DNA of 64,000 nucleotides. Origin: Nocardia amamiensis NBRC 102102 (GTDB lineage: Bacteria > Actinomycetota > Actinomycetes > Mycobacteriales > Mycobacteriaceae). Position numbers and translations under genes: made by a program. Of this stretch, positions 28,163 to 36,958 are shown piece by piece. Position 1 is the first letter of the stretch. Each line of letters starts with the position of its first letter. The stretch spans positions 40,283 to 104,282 of the forward strand of contig NZ_BDBA01000019.1 of NCBI RefSeq assembly GCF_001612745.1, in the 5' to 3' direction. The notes below the pieces were generated by a model, which was given only the letters and a program-made list of their open reading frames with translations, did no database searches and had not been told where the DNA came from.

Positions 28163-29356
28163 GTGGACACTGTCGACTTCGCACGCGTGGTGGCGGAATT
28201 CGGTCCCGGCTCCGCGCTGCTCGTCGAACCGGGCTCGTCGGCCGCAGCGCATATACCCCCGCGGTGGGCCGGGATCGCGGGCGGCGGCGATGCCCGTGCC
28301 CGGTGTGCGGCCGCTGTGGCTTTGTGGAACCTCGACATGGTCGTTGACCTGCTGCCACGGTTCGGCGCTGTGCTGGCGGAATGCCTCGACGATGTGCGGG
28401 TCTGCCTGCTGCGTGGCGACTGGGTGCTGCTGTATGCACTGCGAAAGTCGTTTCAGCCGCACGAGTTCCGTATCGGATGGGACCCCGAGACCTTCGGCGC
28501 CGACCAGCCGCAGTATTGGGATGCGCTGCCCGAGGCGCTACGGGTGTTCCTCGGCACGGTGCACGCGGGGTTCACCGATCTCGATGGGATATCTTTCGGC
28601 CCCACCCGGCCGCGGGACATGCAGACATATCAAACGCTGAACTTGACCGACGCCGTCCGCAATTGGGAAGCCGCCGAGGATATTCCGGGAGACCGCGCGA
28701 TGCTCATCGCCAAGGGCTTGGGCGATACGCGCTACTTCGTTTCCCCTGACCTGCCCGCCGGTACCATCGGCTGGGAAGCAGACGGCCATATGGATCGGCC
28801 ACTGGAGTTCGCCCGGACCTTCGACGAACTGATGAGCTATGGCTTCCAGCTCGAGCGTGATCGCCCGCCCGCCGCCGTACCCGCGAAGTCGCCTACACCG
28901 CAAGAACTGCGGAAGGCGAGCATGTCCGTGCCGCCGGCAGCACGGGCGGTCGTATGGAACCGCGAACTCACCGAGGACACCGCACGCGACCGAATCCGCG
29001 GCCTCGTCGCCGAGCTACTCGACGCACTGGATGGTCAGATGCGCCTCCGCCCGCATGAGGGTCTCGACGGCGAGACCATACTGCCGTTCGACGACGACGC
29101 GGGCAACATCTACCAGGTCGACCGGCTCGCGGCCCGATACTTCCTCGACCCCCCGGCCCCCGACCGCGCGGACATCTATCCGGCCGTGATCGTCCGGATC
29201 TGGGAGCAGCACGGCTGGACAGTGACGCTTTCCACCGACGCCCACGGCATCGTCGCCCATGTCCGCACCGCCGACTGGTACGAACTCACCCTCACCCACC
29301 GCGATGACACGTTGCGCCTGTCTGTCGCATCGCCCGGTTTCCACCGATCACACTGA
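28163..29356 (+). CDS. Uncharacterised protein, possible SMI1/KNR4-like segment
   Basis: The protein has 397 residues from a GTG preceded by AGGTG; an in-frame ATG at 28082 would add 27 residues. I do not recognise the whole protein. The middle part (IAKGLGDTRYFVSPDLPAGT, then EFARTFDELMSYG) has the strand and acidic-loop pattern seen in SMI1/KNR4 domains, which in bacteria are common in immunity proteins of polymorphic toxins. The N-terminal 130 residues are helical. The C-terminal 120 residues contain an alpha/beta portion rich in Asp (ILPFDDDAGNIYQVDR). No toxin or secretion gene is adjacent. Confidence that it is a gene is higher than for its family. Confidence 0.6.
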   Translation: MDTVDFARVVAEFGPGSALLVEPGSSAAAHIPPRWAGIAGGGDARARCAAAVALWNLDMVVDLLPRFGAVLAECLDDVRVCLLRGDWVLLYALRKSFQPHEFRIGWDPETFGADQPQYWDALPEALRVFLGTVHAGFTDLDGISFGPTRPRDMQTYQTLNLTDAVRNWEAAEDIPGDRAMLIAKGLGDTRYFVSPDLPAGTIGWEADGHMDRPLEFARTFDELMSYGFQLERDRPPAAVPAKSPTPQELRKASMSVPPAARAVVWNRELTEDTARDRIRGLVAELLDALDGQMRLRPHEGLDGETILPFDDDAGNIYQVDRLAARYFLDPPAPDRADIYPAVIVRIWEQHGWTVTLSTDAHGIVAHVRTADWYELTLTHRDDTLRLSVASPGFHRSH

Positions 29357-29485
29357 CTATCGGGTGGTGCGGAACCTCAGGCAGGCATTGGCGTCGCGCA
29401 GGGCACGCGCGGTAGTACGCACCTCGACCAAGGGCATCAGCTGACCGCGGACCGAGTCACTTCTCCGATGTAACAGGTACCGCGC

Positions 29486-29512
29486 TGGACTCTCCCACCG
29501 CGGGAGAGTCCA
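29486..29512 (+). promoter_or_regulatory. Perfect 11-bp hairpin covering a ribosome-binding site
   Basis: TGGACTCTCCC (29486-29496) pairs perfectly with GGGAGAGTCCA (29502-29512) around a five-nt loop. The right arm contains GGGAGAG, a good Shine-Dalgarno sequence for the ATG at 29515, so folding would hide it. It could also be a terminator for the upstream gene or a dyad operator. The role is inferred. Confidence 0.5.
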
Positions 29513-29514
29513 CC

Positions 29515-29628
29515 ATGTTCGCAACGCTGTTCGTCGCCATCCACGAGCGCGGGCTGCGCACGCAATCGCCCGTACGAGTCCTGTCTCGTCGGGCAGAGGC
29601 ATCGCGAGAAGAGCTGATGACCGGCTGA
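29515..29628 (+). CDS. Possible 37-codon small ORF coupled to the BtrH-like gene
   Basis: The ATG lies six nt after GGGAGAG. The predicted peptide starts MFATLFVAIHERGLRTQ and is basic in its middle; its TGA overlaps an ATG at 29628 (TGATG) that is in frame with the BtrH-like gene, eight codons before the start used below. Third-position GC is about 73 percent, lower than the core genes, so coding status is uncertain. It could be a leader peptide, a precursor, or chance. Confidence 0.3.
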   Translation: MFATLFVAIHERGLRTQSPVRVLSRRAEASREELMTG

Positions 29629-29651
29629 TGACCTGCGCCAGGAAGGCATGC

Positions 29652-30710
29652 ATGACCACGGTGATAGACATTGATGCCCGCAGTGCACAGCACTGCGAGA
29701 CGACGGCTCTGGGGGTGCTTCTGCGGCACCAGGGAATCGATCTGTCCGAGCCTATGCTCTTCGGCCTCGGCTCCGGTCTGTCCTTCGTCTACTGGGACAG
29801 CAAGGACATGGGCTTCCCCTTCCTCGGGGGCCGGGTCAAGCCCTTCGACCTCACCAGAAACCTGGTCACCAGACTCGGACTGGAGCTCTTGGTCCAGGAG
29901 ACCACGTCCGCGCGCAAGGCTTGGGAAAACGTGGTTGCCCCCATCGACGCCGGTCACCCCGTCGGACTGCAGCTCGACAGCTACTATCTGGACTACTTCA
30001 CGTCGAAGGTGCACTTCGGCGGTCATGTCGTCGCCATGTACGGCTACGACGACCACGACGCCTACCTGGTGGACACCGACCAGCAAGGCGGAACGGTAAC
30101 CACCAGCCGGACCAGCCTCGCCCAGGCCAGGGCCGCGCGCGGCCCGATGACCGCCAAGCACCGGTCCTTCACACTCACCGTTCCGAGAAACCTGCCCTCC
30201 CCACGGACCCAGATCGTTCCCGCCATCACCGCCTGCGCCGACGCCTTCCTCAACCCGCCCATCGCCAACCTCGGCCACCGGGGCATCGAAAAGGCAGGCA
30301 AGCTGGTGCGCACATGGCTCCAGCGGACCGACAACTCGCAGCGCGACCTGCCGCAGGCTGCCCTTTTGATGGAGAAGGGCGGCACCGGCGGCGCCCTGTT
30401 CCGTAACTTCTACCGCGACTTCCTCGCCGAATGCACCCGAACACTCGACAGCCGCCACCTGCGCACCGGCCACGGGCTGTACACCGAGGCAGCGACCCTA
30501 TGGACGGAAGTCGCAGCACTGATCACGCAAGCCGGTGAATCGGGCAGTGCGCAGTGCCTCCTACAGGCAGGCGGCATCCTCTGCGATGTCGCACGCATAG
30601 AGCGTGCGGCCATGCAGGCGCTGAGCTGCCTAGGGGGTGAAACCCCACAAGCTGTCCCAAAAGCCTTTCACCGCATGACACTCCCGCCCGTACGGGCCGA
30701 AGGAGATTAG
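29652..30710 (+). CDS. BtrH N-terminal domain / DUF4872 family protein
   Basis: The protein has 352 residues from the ATG after GGAAGG; an ATG at 29628 is the alternative. AQHCETTALGVLLRHQG holds the likely nucleophile Cys15 of the peptidase-C39-like BtrH fold, and FGGHVVAMYGYDDHDAYLVD holds the His and Asp partners. BtrH transfers the gamma-Glu-AHBA side chain from a carrier protein during butirosin synthesis; relatives are carrier-protein acyltransferases or of unknown role. The C-terminal half (GHRGIEKAGKLVRTW, GTGGALFRNFYRDFL) fits DUF4872. No carrier protein or antibiotic genes are next to it, so it is an orphan. It converges on the ABC importer. Confidence 0.8.
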   Translation: MTTVIDIDARSAQHCETTALGVLLRHQGIDLSEPMLFGLGSGLSFVYWDSKDMGFPFLGGRVKPFDLTRNLVTRLGLELLVQETTSARKAWENVVAPIDAGHPVGLQLDSYYLDYFTSKVHFGGHVVAMYGYDDHDAYLVDTDQQGGTVTTSRTSLAQARAARGPMTAKHRSFTLTVPRNLPSPRTQIVPAITACADAFLNPPIANLGHRGIEKAGKLVRTWLQRTDNSQRDLPQAALLMEKGGTGGALFRNFYRDFLAECTRTLDSRHLRTGHGLYTEAATLWTEVAALITQAGESGSAQCLLQAGGILCDVARIERAAMQALSCLGGETPQAVPKAFHRMTLPPVRAEGD

Positions 30711-30789
30711 CCCGTGAATCGGCTTGAGCGCACAGAAAGTGAGACGAGCGGATTCCGGCGAAACATCGGCCATGGTCCCTTCTTCGAAT

Positions 30790-31641
30790 TCAATTGCGGG
30801 AGAGAAGATCGCGGCACTCGTCGCCGATTCGGTAGGTCGCCAGCACAGCGACGGCAATGAGTACACCGGGCGCCAAGACTTGACCCGGTGCGCTCAGAAT
30901 ATGCTGGTAGGCGTTGTTCAAGTCGCCACCCCAACTCGGCGCGGGAGGCTGGATGCCCAAGCCGATGAAGGACAGTGCGGCCTCGATGATGAAGGCCAAT
31001 CCGGCGAAGACCGCAGCCTGGATTATCACCGGACCGATCGCGTGGGGGAGGACATGCCGGATCAGGATTACGTGAGCCGGGCATCCGGACATCCGTGCGC
31101 TGAGCACGTACTCGCGGCGCCGTATCTCGGCCACTCCGCCTGCGGTCAGACGTGCGATGACCGGTGCGAACACCACGCCCACCGAACACATCGCCGTCAC
31201 GAGGTCGGGGCCGAGTACACCGGTAATGGCAATGGCCAGCACCAGCGCGGGAAAGGCAAGAAAAGCGTCGGCCGTTCGCATCAGTACCGTCCGGAACCAG
31301 CCTGGTCCGTAGCCCGCGCCGAGCCCCCACGGGAGGCCGAGCGCCAAACCGACACCGACCGCGATCAGAACGCCCGCGAACGACGACCTGCCGCCCCAGA
31401 TCAGTCTGCTCAGCACGTCCCGGCCGAAATTGTCGGTTCCGAGCAGGTGAACGGTGCTGGGGCCGGCGAATCGGCTGGTCAGGTCCTGATCGGTCGGACT
31501 GTACGGTGCGACCACCGGCGCCAGGATCGACACCAGGACCAGCCCACCGAGGATGCCGACGGCGACCCACAGTCCGACGCGTGACCAACGCCCACCCCGA
31601 TCGATCGATCGAGTCTCATCGAGAAGCGTCAGCGCGGTCAT
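30790..31641 (-). CDS. ABC importer permease, DppC/OppC type
   Basis: The protein has 283 residues and about six membrane helices. After the N-terminal helix comes the typical FAGPSTVHLLGTDNFGRDVLSRLIWGGR segment of DppC-type permeases, and later the EAA loop REYVLSARMSGCPAHVILIRHVLP that docks the ATPases. FIIEAALSFIGLGIQPPAPSWG is the conserved C-terminal signature. It overlaps the DppB-like gene by four bases and is the last gene of the five-gene importer. The substrate class is peptide, opine or nickel; sequence does not decide. Confidence 0.9.
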   Translation of the reverse strand: MTALTLLDETRSIDRGGRWSRVGLWVAVGILGGLVLVSILAPVVAPYSPTDQDLTSRFAGPSTVHLLGTDNFGRDVLSRLIWGGRSSFAGVLIAVGVGLALGLPWGLGAGYGPGWFRTVLMRTADAFLAFPALVLAIAITGVLGPDLVTAMCSVGVVFAPVIARLTAGGVAEIRRREYVLSARMSGCPAHVILIRHVLPHAIGPVIIQAAVFAGLAFIIEAALSFIGLGIQPPAPSWGGDLNNAYQHILSAPGQVLAPGVLIAVAVLATYRIGDECRDLLSRN

Positions 31642-32615
31642 GTGTGTGCCTCCGCTCGCAACCGCGGCGTCAAAACGCCGTTCAGCACATCCACGAGCAG
31701 ATTCAGCCCTAGAACGATTGCGACATAGATCAATACGATGCCCTGCAGCATCGGGTAGTCGCGGGTCTGGATAGCCGTGAGCAGGGCTCCGCTCATACCG
31801 GGCAGCACGAAAATCTGCTCCAGCACTACCGTCGCGCCCAGGATGCCGATGGCGAGCAATCCGTAGACGGTCAGCAGTGTCGACAGCACATTGCGGAACG
31901 CGTAGCGCCACACAACGGTTCGCTCGCGCAGCCCCATGGCCCGAGCAGTCCGGACGTATTCACTCGACAGCGCATCGATCATCGCGGCCCGGACTTGCCG
32001 TACCACAACAGCGGCCGCACCTGCCGCGAGCGCTGCCGCGGGCAGCACCAGGTGCTGCATATTCCCAACGGGGTCCTGTCCGAACGGTATGTACCCAAGG
32101 GCTGGAAACATCGCCAAGCCGACCGCGAACACATCGATCAGCACGATGGCGAGAAAGAAATCCGGCACCGCGAGCCCTATTCCGGATACCGCGCGGACCA
32201 CGCCATCGGATCGGCGGCCGGACCGGTACGCGGTCCAGACCCCTACGGGTATCGCAACCGCAGCCGACATCACCAATGCCAGTCCGACCAGCTGCGCGCT
32301 GACCGGAAGCCGGTGCAGCACCTGGTCGGCTACCGGGGCGCCGTTGACCAGCGATGTGCCCAGGTCTCCGCGGAGCACTCCGCTGAGCCAGTGCCAGTAC
32401 TGTTCGTAGAGGGGCTTGTCCAGGCCGAGCCGCCGGTTGATGACGGCTGGGTCCACATCTGTGGTACTCACCCCGATCAGGCCCTCCGCGGGCCCGCCGG
32501 GGACAAGGTGAATCAGCAGCATAGTCAGCACCGTTGTCAGGAACGCGGTCGGGAACATCTGCCCGAGCCTCCTGAGCACCAGTCGCACGAGGTCGCTGTC
32601 GGTCATTCGCTTCAT
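31638..32615 (-). CDS. ABC importer permease, DppB/OppB type
   Basis: The protein has 325 residues with six predicted membrane helices. The N-terminus (TAFLTTVLTMLLIHLVPGGPAE) and RRLGLDKPLYEQYWHWLSGVLRGDLGTS are signatures of DppB-type permeases. The EAA loop SEYVRTARAMGLRERTVVWRYAFRN is intact. The start overlaps the stop of the substrate-binding protein gene (ATGA) and its end overlaps the DppC-like start, so all membrane parts are translationally coupled. Confidence 0.9.
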   Translation of the reverse strand: MKRMTDSDLVRLVLRRLGQMFPTAFLTTVLTMLLIHLVPGGPAEGLIGVSTTDVDPAVINRRLGLDKPLYEQYWHWLSGVLRGDLGTSLVNGAPVADQVLHRLPVSAQLVGLALVMSAAVAIPVGVWTAYRSGRRSDGVVRAVSGIGLAVPDFFLAIVLIDVFAVGLAMFPALGYIPFGQDPVGNMQHLVLPAAALAAGAAAVVVRQVRAAMIDALSSEYVRTARAMGLRERTVVWRYAFRNVLSTLLTVYGLLAIGILGATVVLEQIFVLPGMSGALLTAIQTRDYPMLQGIVLIYVAIVLGLNLLVDVLNGVLTPRLRAEAHT

Positions 32616-34141
32616 GACACGGCCAGATGTGCCAGTTCGGGCGTACCGTTGAGTGGGGGGACGAAGCCATGGACCCGGTCGGTATAGGCGCTCACGGCCG
32701 GCGCGTGGAAGATCGGAATGAACTCGGCTCGCTGGATAAGGATCTGGTTGATCTGCTTCACGACCGTCAGTTGCTCGGCCTCGGAGTAGGTGTCGTTCAG
32801 CTGCGCGATCAACTTGGCGATCTCGGGGTTGGGTTCCGCATTCTGCCGGAAGTACGATGTCGATCCGAGCAATGAGTTGTAGTTCAGCGGGGCCGACCAC
32901 TGCGAGGGCCATCCGACGCTGAATACCTCGGCGCCGTTGTGCGCGACGAACTGCGATATGGCCTGGGGACCAGGGACATTGTTGAAATTGACCTCGATTC
33001 CGACCTTCTTCCATTGCTCGGCGACCAGCACCGCTACGGTGGAGAAGGGAGGCGCGGCAACGGATATACCGCGGATCAGCACACCGTTGGGAAAGCCCGC
33101 TTCGGCGAGCAATTGCCGAGCCTTGGCCGGGTCGTACGGCCAGGCGTTGTCCGCCGCGTCGTCGTGAAATGTAGCGCCCGGCGGGTACACCGACCATGCA
33201 GGTATTCCGGTATCGCTGTTGAGCACAGCCTTGGCAATGGCCTTGCGATCCAAAGCGTATTCCATCGCCAACCGTAGTTTGGGATTGTTGACGGGGGTGT
33301 TCTTGGTGTTGATCATGATCGCTGTAAAGCCGAGCTGCGGAGTACGTTCCACCGTGATGTTCGGGAGACGCTCGAGTCCCGCAGTCGCGGATTCGCTCAC
33401 CCCGTACGCGAAGTCGGCGGCGCCGGATGTGAGCGCGTTCGTCATCGCCGTGTCGCTGCTGATGATCTTTATGTTGATACCCGCGGCTATGGGGCCCGGT
33501 CCGCTCACCGGCCGGTAACCCGCGAACCTGGTGAAGGAGTACTCGCTGTTGGGTACCGCGCGAGCGAATTGATACGGCCCGGCGCCGACCGGGTGGTTCG
33601 CGAAGTCGTTACCATACTGACGTAATGCGGTCGGGGAGGCTACGAAACCCAAGCGGCTGCTCAGATAGCCAGGCATTCCGGACGTCGGGCTGCTCAGCTT
33701 GATGGACAGGGTGTCCGGAGACTCGACATCGATGCTCTTGATGGAGGGAACCGACACGAGCCCGGTGGCGAGGCAGTGCTCCATACTTACCTTGACGGCT
33801 TGCGCGTCAACGGGAGTGCCGTCGTGAAAGGTCGAGCCCGAGCGGAGTTTCACCATAAAGGTCAGTTTGTCCGGACCGACGAAATCCCACGAGGAGGCCA
33901 GCCCCGGCTCAGGTTTCAGAGTCTTCGGATCGATATCGATGAGTGGGGCATAGATCAGTTTCAGATAGGTCAGGTCATAGCCGGAGTTTCCGGCACACGG
34001 ATCGAGCGAGCTCGGTGTTTGCGGAGTGGCGACATCAACCGCCGCATCGGGGTCTGCGGGCGCGGGTGACGAGCCACCACTACACCCGCTCAGTACGAGT
34101 GTGGCGGCCATGAACGCGCTGGCGGTCAATTTTCGGATCAT
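32612..34141 (-). CDS. ABC importer substrate-binding lipoprotein (family 5)
   Basis: The protein has 509 residues. The signal peptide ends in the lipobox LSGC (Cys20), so it is a membrane-tethered lipoprotein. TPQSSLDPCAGNSGYDLTYL and LASSWDFVGPDKLTFMVKLR are family-5 (SBP_bac_5) signatures; the family binds oligopeptides, opines, nickel chelates or oligosaccharides. It lies 24 nt downstream of the ATPase gene and overlaps the permease. The Cys in LDPC next to the binding region is unusual but not diagnostic. Confidence 0.9.
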   Translation of the reverse strand: MIRKLTASAFMAATLVLSGCSGGSSPAPADPDAAVDVATPQTPSSLDPCAGNSGYDLTYLKLIYAPLIDIDPKTLKPEPGLASSWDFVGPDKLTFMVKLRSGSTFHDGTPVDAQAVKVSMEHCLATGLVSVPSIKSIDVESPDTLSIKLSSPTSGMPGYLSSRLGFVASPTALRQYGNDFANHPVGAGPYQFARAVPNSEYSFTRFAGYRPVSGPGPIAAGINIKIISSDTAMTNALTSGAADFAYGVSESATAGLERLPNITVERTPQLGFTAIMINTKNTPVNNPKLRLAMEYALDRKAIAKAVLNSDTGIPAWSVYPPGATFHDDAADNAWPYDPAKARQLLAEAGFPNGVLIRGISVAAPPFSTVAVLVAEQWKKVGIEVNFNNVPGPQAISQFVAHNGAEVFSVGWPSQWSAPLNYNSLLGSTSYFRQNAEPNPEIAKLIAQLNDTYSEAEQLTVVKQINQILIQRAEFIPIFHAPAVSAYTDRVHGFVPPLNGTPELAHLAVS

Positions 34142-34165
34142 GCTGGTTCTACTTCCTGATCGGTG

Positions 34166-35125
34166 TCACAACGAGCCGGCCTGCCATGCATCGGCGGCTC
34201 GGTCGCGGAAATGGCATGCAGTCGAGTGATCATCCACATCGCTCATCAGAACGGGCGCGGCTTCCGCGCAGCGCTCGGACGCCAACGGGCATCGGGTGCG
34301 AAATCGACAGCCGGACGGCGGTTTGCCACGCTCGGAAATCTCCCCTTGAAGGAGAATTCGGCGTCGGTCACGACGTGCGAGCGTCAGTCTGGGTACGGCT
34401 GCGAGCAACGCCTGCGTGTACGGATGTGCGGGAGACTTCAGAATCGCTTCCGTCGAACCGATCTCCACCAGCTGCCCCATGTACATGACGCCGACCCGAC
34501 CCGCGATCTTGGCTACCGAACTCAGGTCGTGGGAGATGAACAGGTAGGTCAATCCATGCTCGTCCCGCAATTCGGCGAGAAGCCGGAGAACATCGGATTG
34601 CAGCGACATGTCCAACGACGCGACCGGCTCGTCGCACAGAATCAGGTCCGCGCGGGATGCGATGGCGCGGGCAATGGTCACGCGCTGCCGCTGTCCTCCG
34701 GAGAGCTGAGCCGGCCTTCGATCCGCGAGATCGTCGCCGAGCCCAACGCGTCGTAGGAGCTCGACAGCGGTCGATCGCAGTGATCGCGGAATGCGCAGCC
34801 GCTCGGGCGCCATGACTTCGGCGACGCACTGCCAGACCGAGAGACGCGGATTGAGGGCGGAGCGCGGATCTTGAAAGATCACGTGCGACGATCCGCCGGC
34901 GCGCCGATGCCCCGGTGACGCACGGCGAATCGTTCCGGCAGCAGGCTTTACGAGTCCGGCCAGTGCATGAGCCAACGACGACTTCCCGGATCCGGACTCT
35001 CCGATAATGGCGAGCGTCTCGCCTTTGGCGAGAGAGAAGCTGACATCGTCGACGGCGAGCAGCCGATCGGCACCGCGACGGTACTCCACGACCAAGTTGC
35101 GGACTTCGAGCAGGCTCTCGACCAT
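34166..35125 (-). CDS. ABC importer ATPase, DppF/OppF type
   Basis: The protein has 319 residues. Walker A is GESGSGKSS, the Q-loop region is VIFQDPRSALNPRLSV, the ABC signature is LSGGQRQRV, and Walker B is LILCDEPVASLD. The C-terminal oligopeptide/dipeptide extension HPYTQALLAAVP followed by GCRFRTRCPLASERC has the four-Cys pattern that in this group can bind a 4Fe-4S cluster. Its ATG overlaps the upstream stop by one base. Confidence 0.9.
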   Translation of the reverse strand: MVESLLEVRNLVVEYRRGADRLLAVDDVSFSLAKGETLAIIGESGSGKSSLAHALAGLVKPAAGTIRRASPGHRRAGGSSHVIFQDPRSALNPRLSVWQCVAEVMAPERLRIPRSLRSTAVELLRRVGLGDDLADRRPAQLSGGQRQRVTIARAIASRADLILCDEPVASLDMSLQSDVLRLLAELRDEHGLTYLFISHDLSSVAKIAGRVGVMYMGQLVEIGSTEAILKSPAHPYTQALLAAVPRLTLARRDRRRILLQGEISERGKPPSGCRFRTRCPLASERCAEAAPVLMSDVDDHSTACHFRDRAADAWQAGSL

Positions 35126-36084
35126 CAAGCCACCAACCCATCGAGGTCCAGTTCGGAACCGCGCAGGCAGCGCGTCGCCGATCGGCCGGCGAAGACCAGC
35201 TCGGGATGTGTAGTGCGACAACGATCGACCGCGTAGACACAGCGCGGTTGATAGGCGCATCCCTCGCGGTTGGGAGCCAGCTCGCGTGCCGGCGCGGACT
35301 TGTCGGTCCGCATTTCGAGTGCGGTTGCCTGCAACAGATTCTGCGAGTAGGGGTGAGCCGGGCTGTGCAGCAGGTCGTCTCGCGTTGCGATGTTGACGAC
35401 CTCACCCGCGTACATGGTGACGACGCGGTCACACAGATCGGCGACCACACCGAGGTCGTGACTGATGAGCAGGATCGACAGTCCGTCTTCGTCGGCGAGC
35501 ATACGAAGCAGTTCGATGATCTGCGCTTGAATGGTGACATCGAGGGCGGTGGTCGGTTCATCGGCGATCAGAAGCCTCGGGCCGCAGGCCAGCGCCATGG
35601 CGATCATCACCCTTTGGCACATGCCACCGGACAGCTCGTGCGGGAAGGCATGGAGCAACCGATCGGGACCGGGCAGGCCGACTCTTCCGAGCAGCTCGAC
35701 TGCCCGGGCTGAAGCTTGACGCCGGGTGATCCGCTGATGTGCCCGGAGCACATGGGAGATCTGCCGGCCGATGGTCAGCACGGGATTCAGCGAGGACCTG
35801 GGTTCTTGAAAGATCATGCTGAGATCACGGCCCCGCACAGCCCGCAGCCTGTCCGGAGATGCGCGCAGAAGGTCGTCGCCATCGAAGACGATACGGCCTG
35901 CGACCTCTGCTCCTGGCGGGTAGAGGCCGAGGATCCCTAGGCCGGTGAGGGTCTTCCCGCTTCCGCTCTCGCCGACCAGGCCGACAACCTCGCCTGCGTC
36001 GAGTTCGAAACCGACCTCGCGAAGAAGCCGGCCCGCAGCCGGAATCCTGAGCGACAGATCTTCCACAATCAGGAGTGGGGCCAT
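35125..36084 (-). CDS. ABC importer ATPase, DppD/OppD type
   Basis: The protein has 319 residues and is the first gene of the importer operon. Walker A is [10 protein letters not shown]-loop [19 protein letters not shown] signature LSGGMCQRV (Met-Cys in place of the common GMRQR order, still the family pattern), and Walker [17 protein letters not shown]. The C-terminal extension [13 protein letters not shown] ending in [14 protein letters not shown] supplies the cysteines of the substrate-class region. It pairs with the DppF-like protein as an asymmetric ATPase dimer. Confidence 0.9.
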   Translation of the reverse strand: MAPLLIVEDLSLRIPAAGRLLREVGFELDAGEVVGLVGESGSGKTLTGLGILGLYPPGAEVAGRIVFDGDDLLRASPDRLRAVRGRDLSMIFQEPRSSLNPVLTIGRQISHVLRAHQRITRRQASARAVELLGRVGLPGPDRLLHAFPHELSGGMCQRVMIAMALACGPRLLIADEPTTALDVTIQAQIIELLRMLADEDGLSILLISHDLGVVADLCDRVVTMYAGEVVNIATRDDLLHSPAHPYSQNLLQATALEMRTDKSAPARELAPNREGCAYQPRCVYAVDRCRTTHPELVFAGRSATRCLRGSELDLDGLVA

Positions 36085-36576
36085 GCGGGTTCCCTCAATC
36101 GTGATGTCCTGGTTCGGATTCGAGCTCCGACCATGTTGTGCGGCTATTCGCCGAACTAATTGAAACTGAACTCAACCTCAAATTGTGATCTACGTCAAGT
36201 CCCGGTCCGGAATCGATATCACGGCCGTCCTCCTGCGCTGGTGAAGCGCCCCGGCAGCCGAAAAGAGTTGGGAGAAACACCCGCCCGATGCCGCAGACCT
36301 TGGCTATGCCGGCTCCAACGATCTGGCCTCGTCGGCCCGACCGTGGTATAGCGGTCCTTGCAGCACGACAGTCCGCCGGCGGCCGGGCGCAGTATCTGGA
36401 TGATCACTGCAATCGGCATTCCGCATCCGGCCTAGCCACCCCCCGCGTAGTGTTCCTCCCGTAGTGTGCACGTTCTCTCCTGAGCAACCACGCAGTTTCT
36501 GCTGGCTACCGCTCGGACGGCCCGTCCGGGACGGTTACCGATTCAGACCGCACGGAACCAGGACAAGGAGATCGTC
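36085..36576. other. 492-nt intergenic region upstream of the importer
   Basis: No gene found. The 36140-36200 part is distinctly AT-richer than its surroundings and carries the likely importer promoter. The remainder up to the secreted-protein gene has only short frames without signatures. Confidence 0.5.
36153..36181 (-). promoter_or_regulatory. Candidate sigma-70-type promoter of the ABC importer operon
   Basis: Read on the minus strand: TTGAGG (36181-36176), a 17-nt spacer, then TAGTTC (36158-36153), which fits TTGNNN/TANNNT spacing. It is about 70 nt before the first start codon and lies in a locally AT-rich stretch. Inferred only from sequence. Confidence 0.35.
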
Positions 36577-36882
36577 ATGAAAGCCACACGCCTCGTTCGT
36601 CTGGGACTTCCCCCGTTCTTCGCCGCCGCGGCGGCGCTGTTGTTCTGCCCACCGACCGTCTCCGCGCAGGAGGTGTGGAGCTACACCTGCTCGTCCCATT
36701 CGCCGGTGTGGGAAGGCAGGGTGACCGCTATGGAGTGCACGGCGTCGAACGGTGCGCCGGAGAGCGGAGAGATCACCCAGCCGTTCCTTGTGAACGGCGT
36801 CGAGGTCATGAGCTGCTCGTCCGGATGGGCTCACCTGCCTGACTTGATGGGCAAGGAATGCGCAGCGGCGCCGATGCAATAG
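36577..36882 (+). CDS. Small secreted protein of unknown function
   Basis: The protein has 101 residues. It has a clear Sec signal peptide: basic start (MKATRLVR), hydrophobic core, and Ala-x-Ala-type cleavage near VSAQE (around residue 30). The mature part of about 70 residues contains four Cys (YTCSSH, MECTASN, MSCSSG, KECAAA), enough for two disulfides in an exported domain. No family is recognised. A terminator-like hairpin follows the stop. Confidence 0.7.
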   Translation: MKATRLVRLGLPPFFAAAAALLFCPPTVSAQEVWSYTCSSHSPVWEGRVTAMECTASNGAPESGEITQPFLVNGVEVMSCSSGWAHLPDLMGKECAAAPMQ

Positions 36883-36903
36883 CTGATCGACTGCGTCGGC
36901 CAG

Positions 36904-36931
36904 TGGGCCTTGTCGATTCCGGCAAGGCCCA
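36904..36931. terminator. Hairpin between convergent genes
   Basis: TGGGCCTTG (36904-36912) pairs with CAAGGCCCA (36923-36931), nine bp with a ten-nt loop, lying between the ends of the secreted-protein gene and the PucR gene. It could end transcription from both sides. Confidence 0.55.
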
Positions 36932-36958
36932 TTCGCTTCCCGCTACCGCCTTCTCGAT

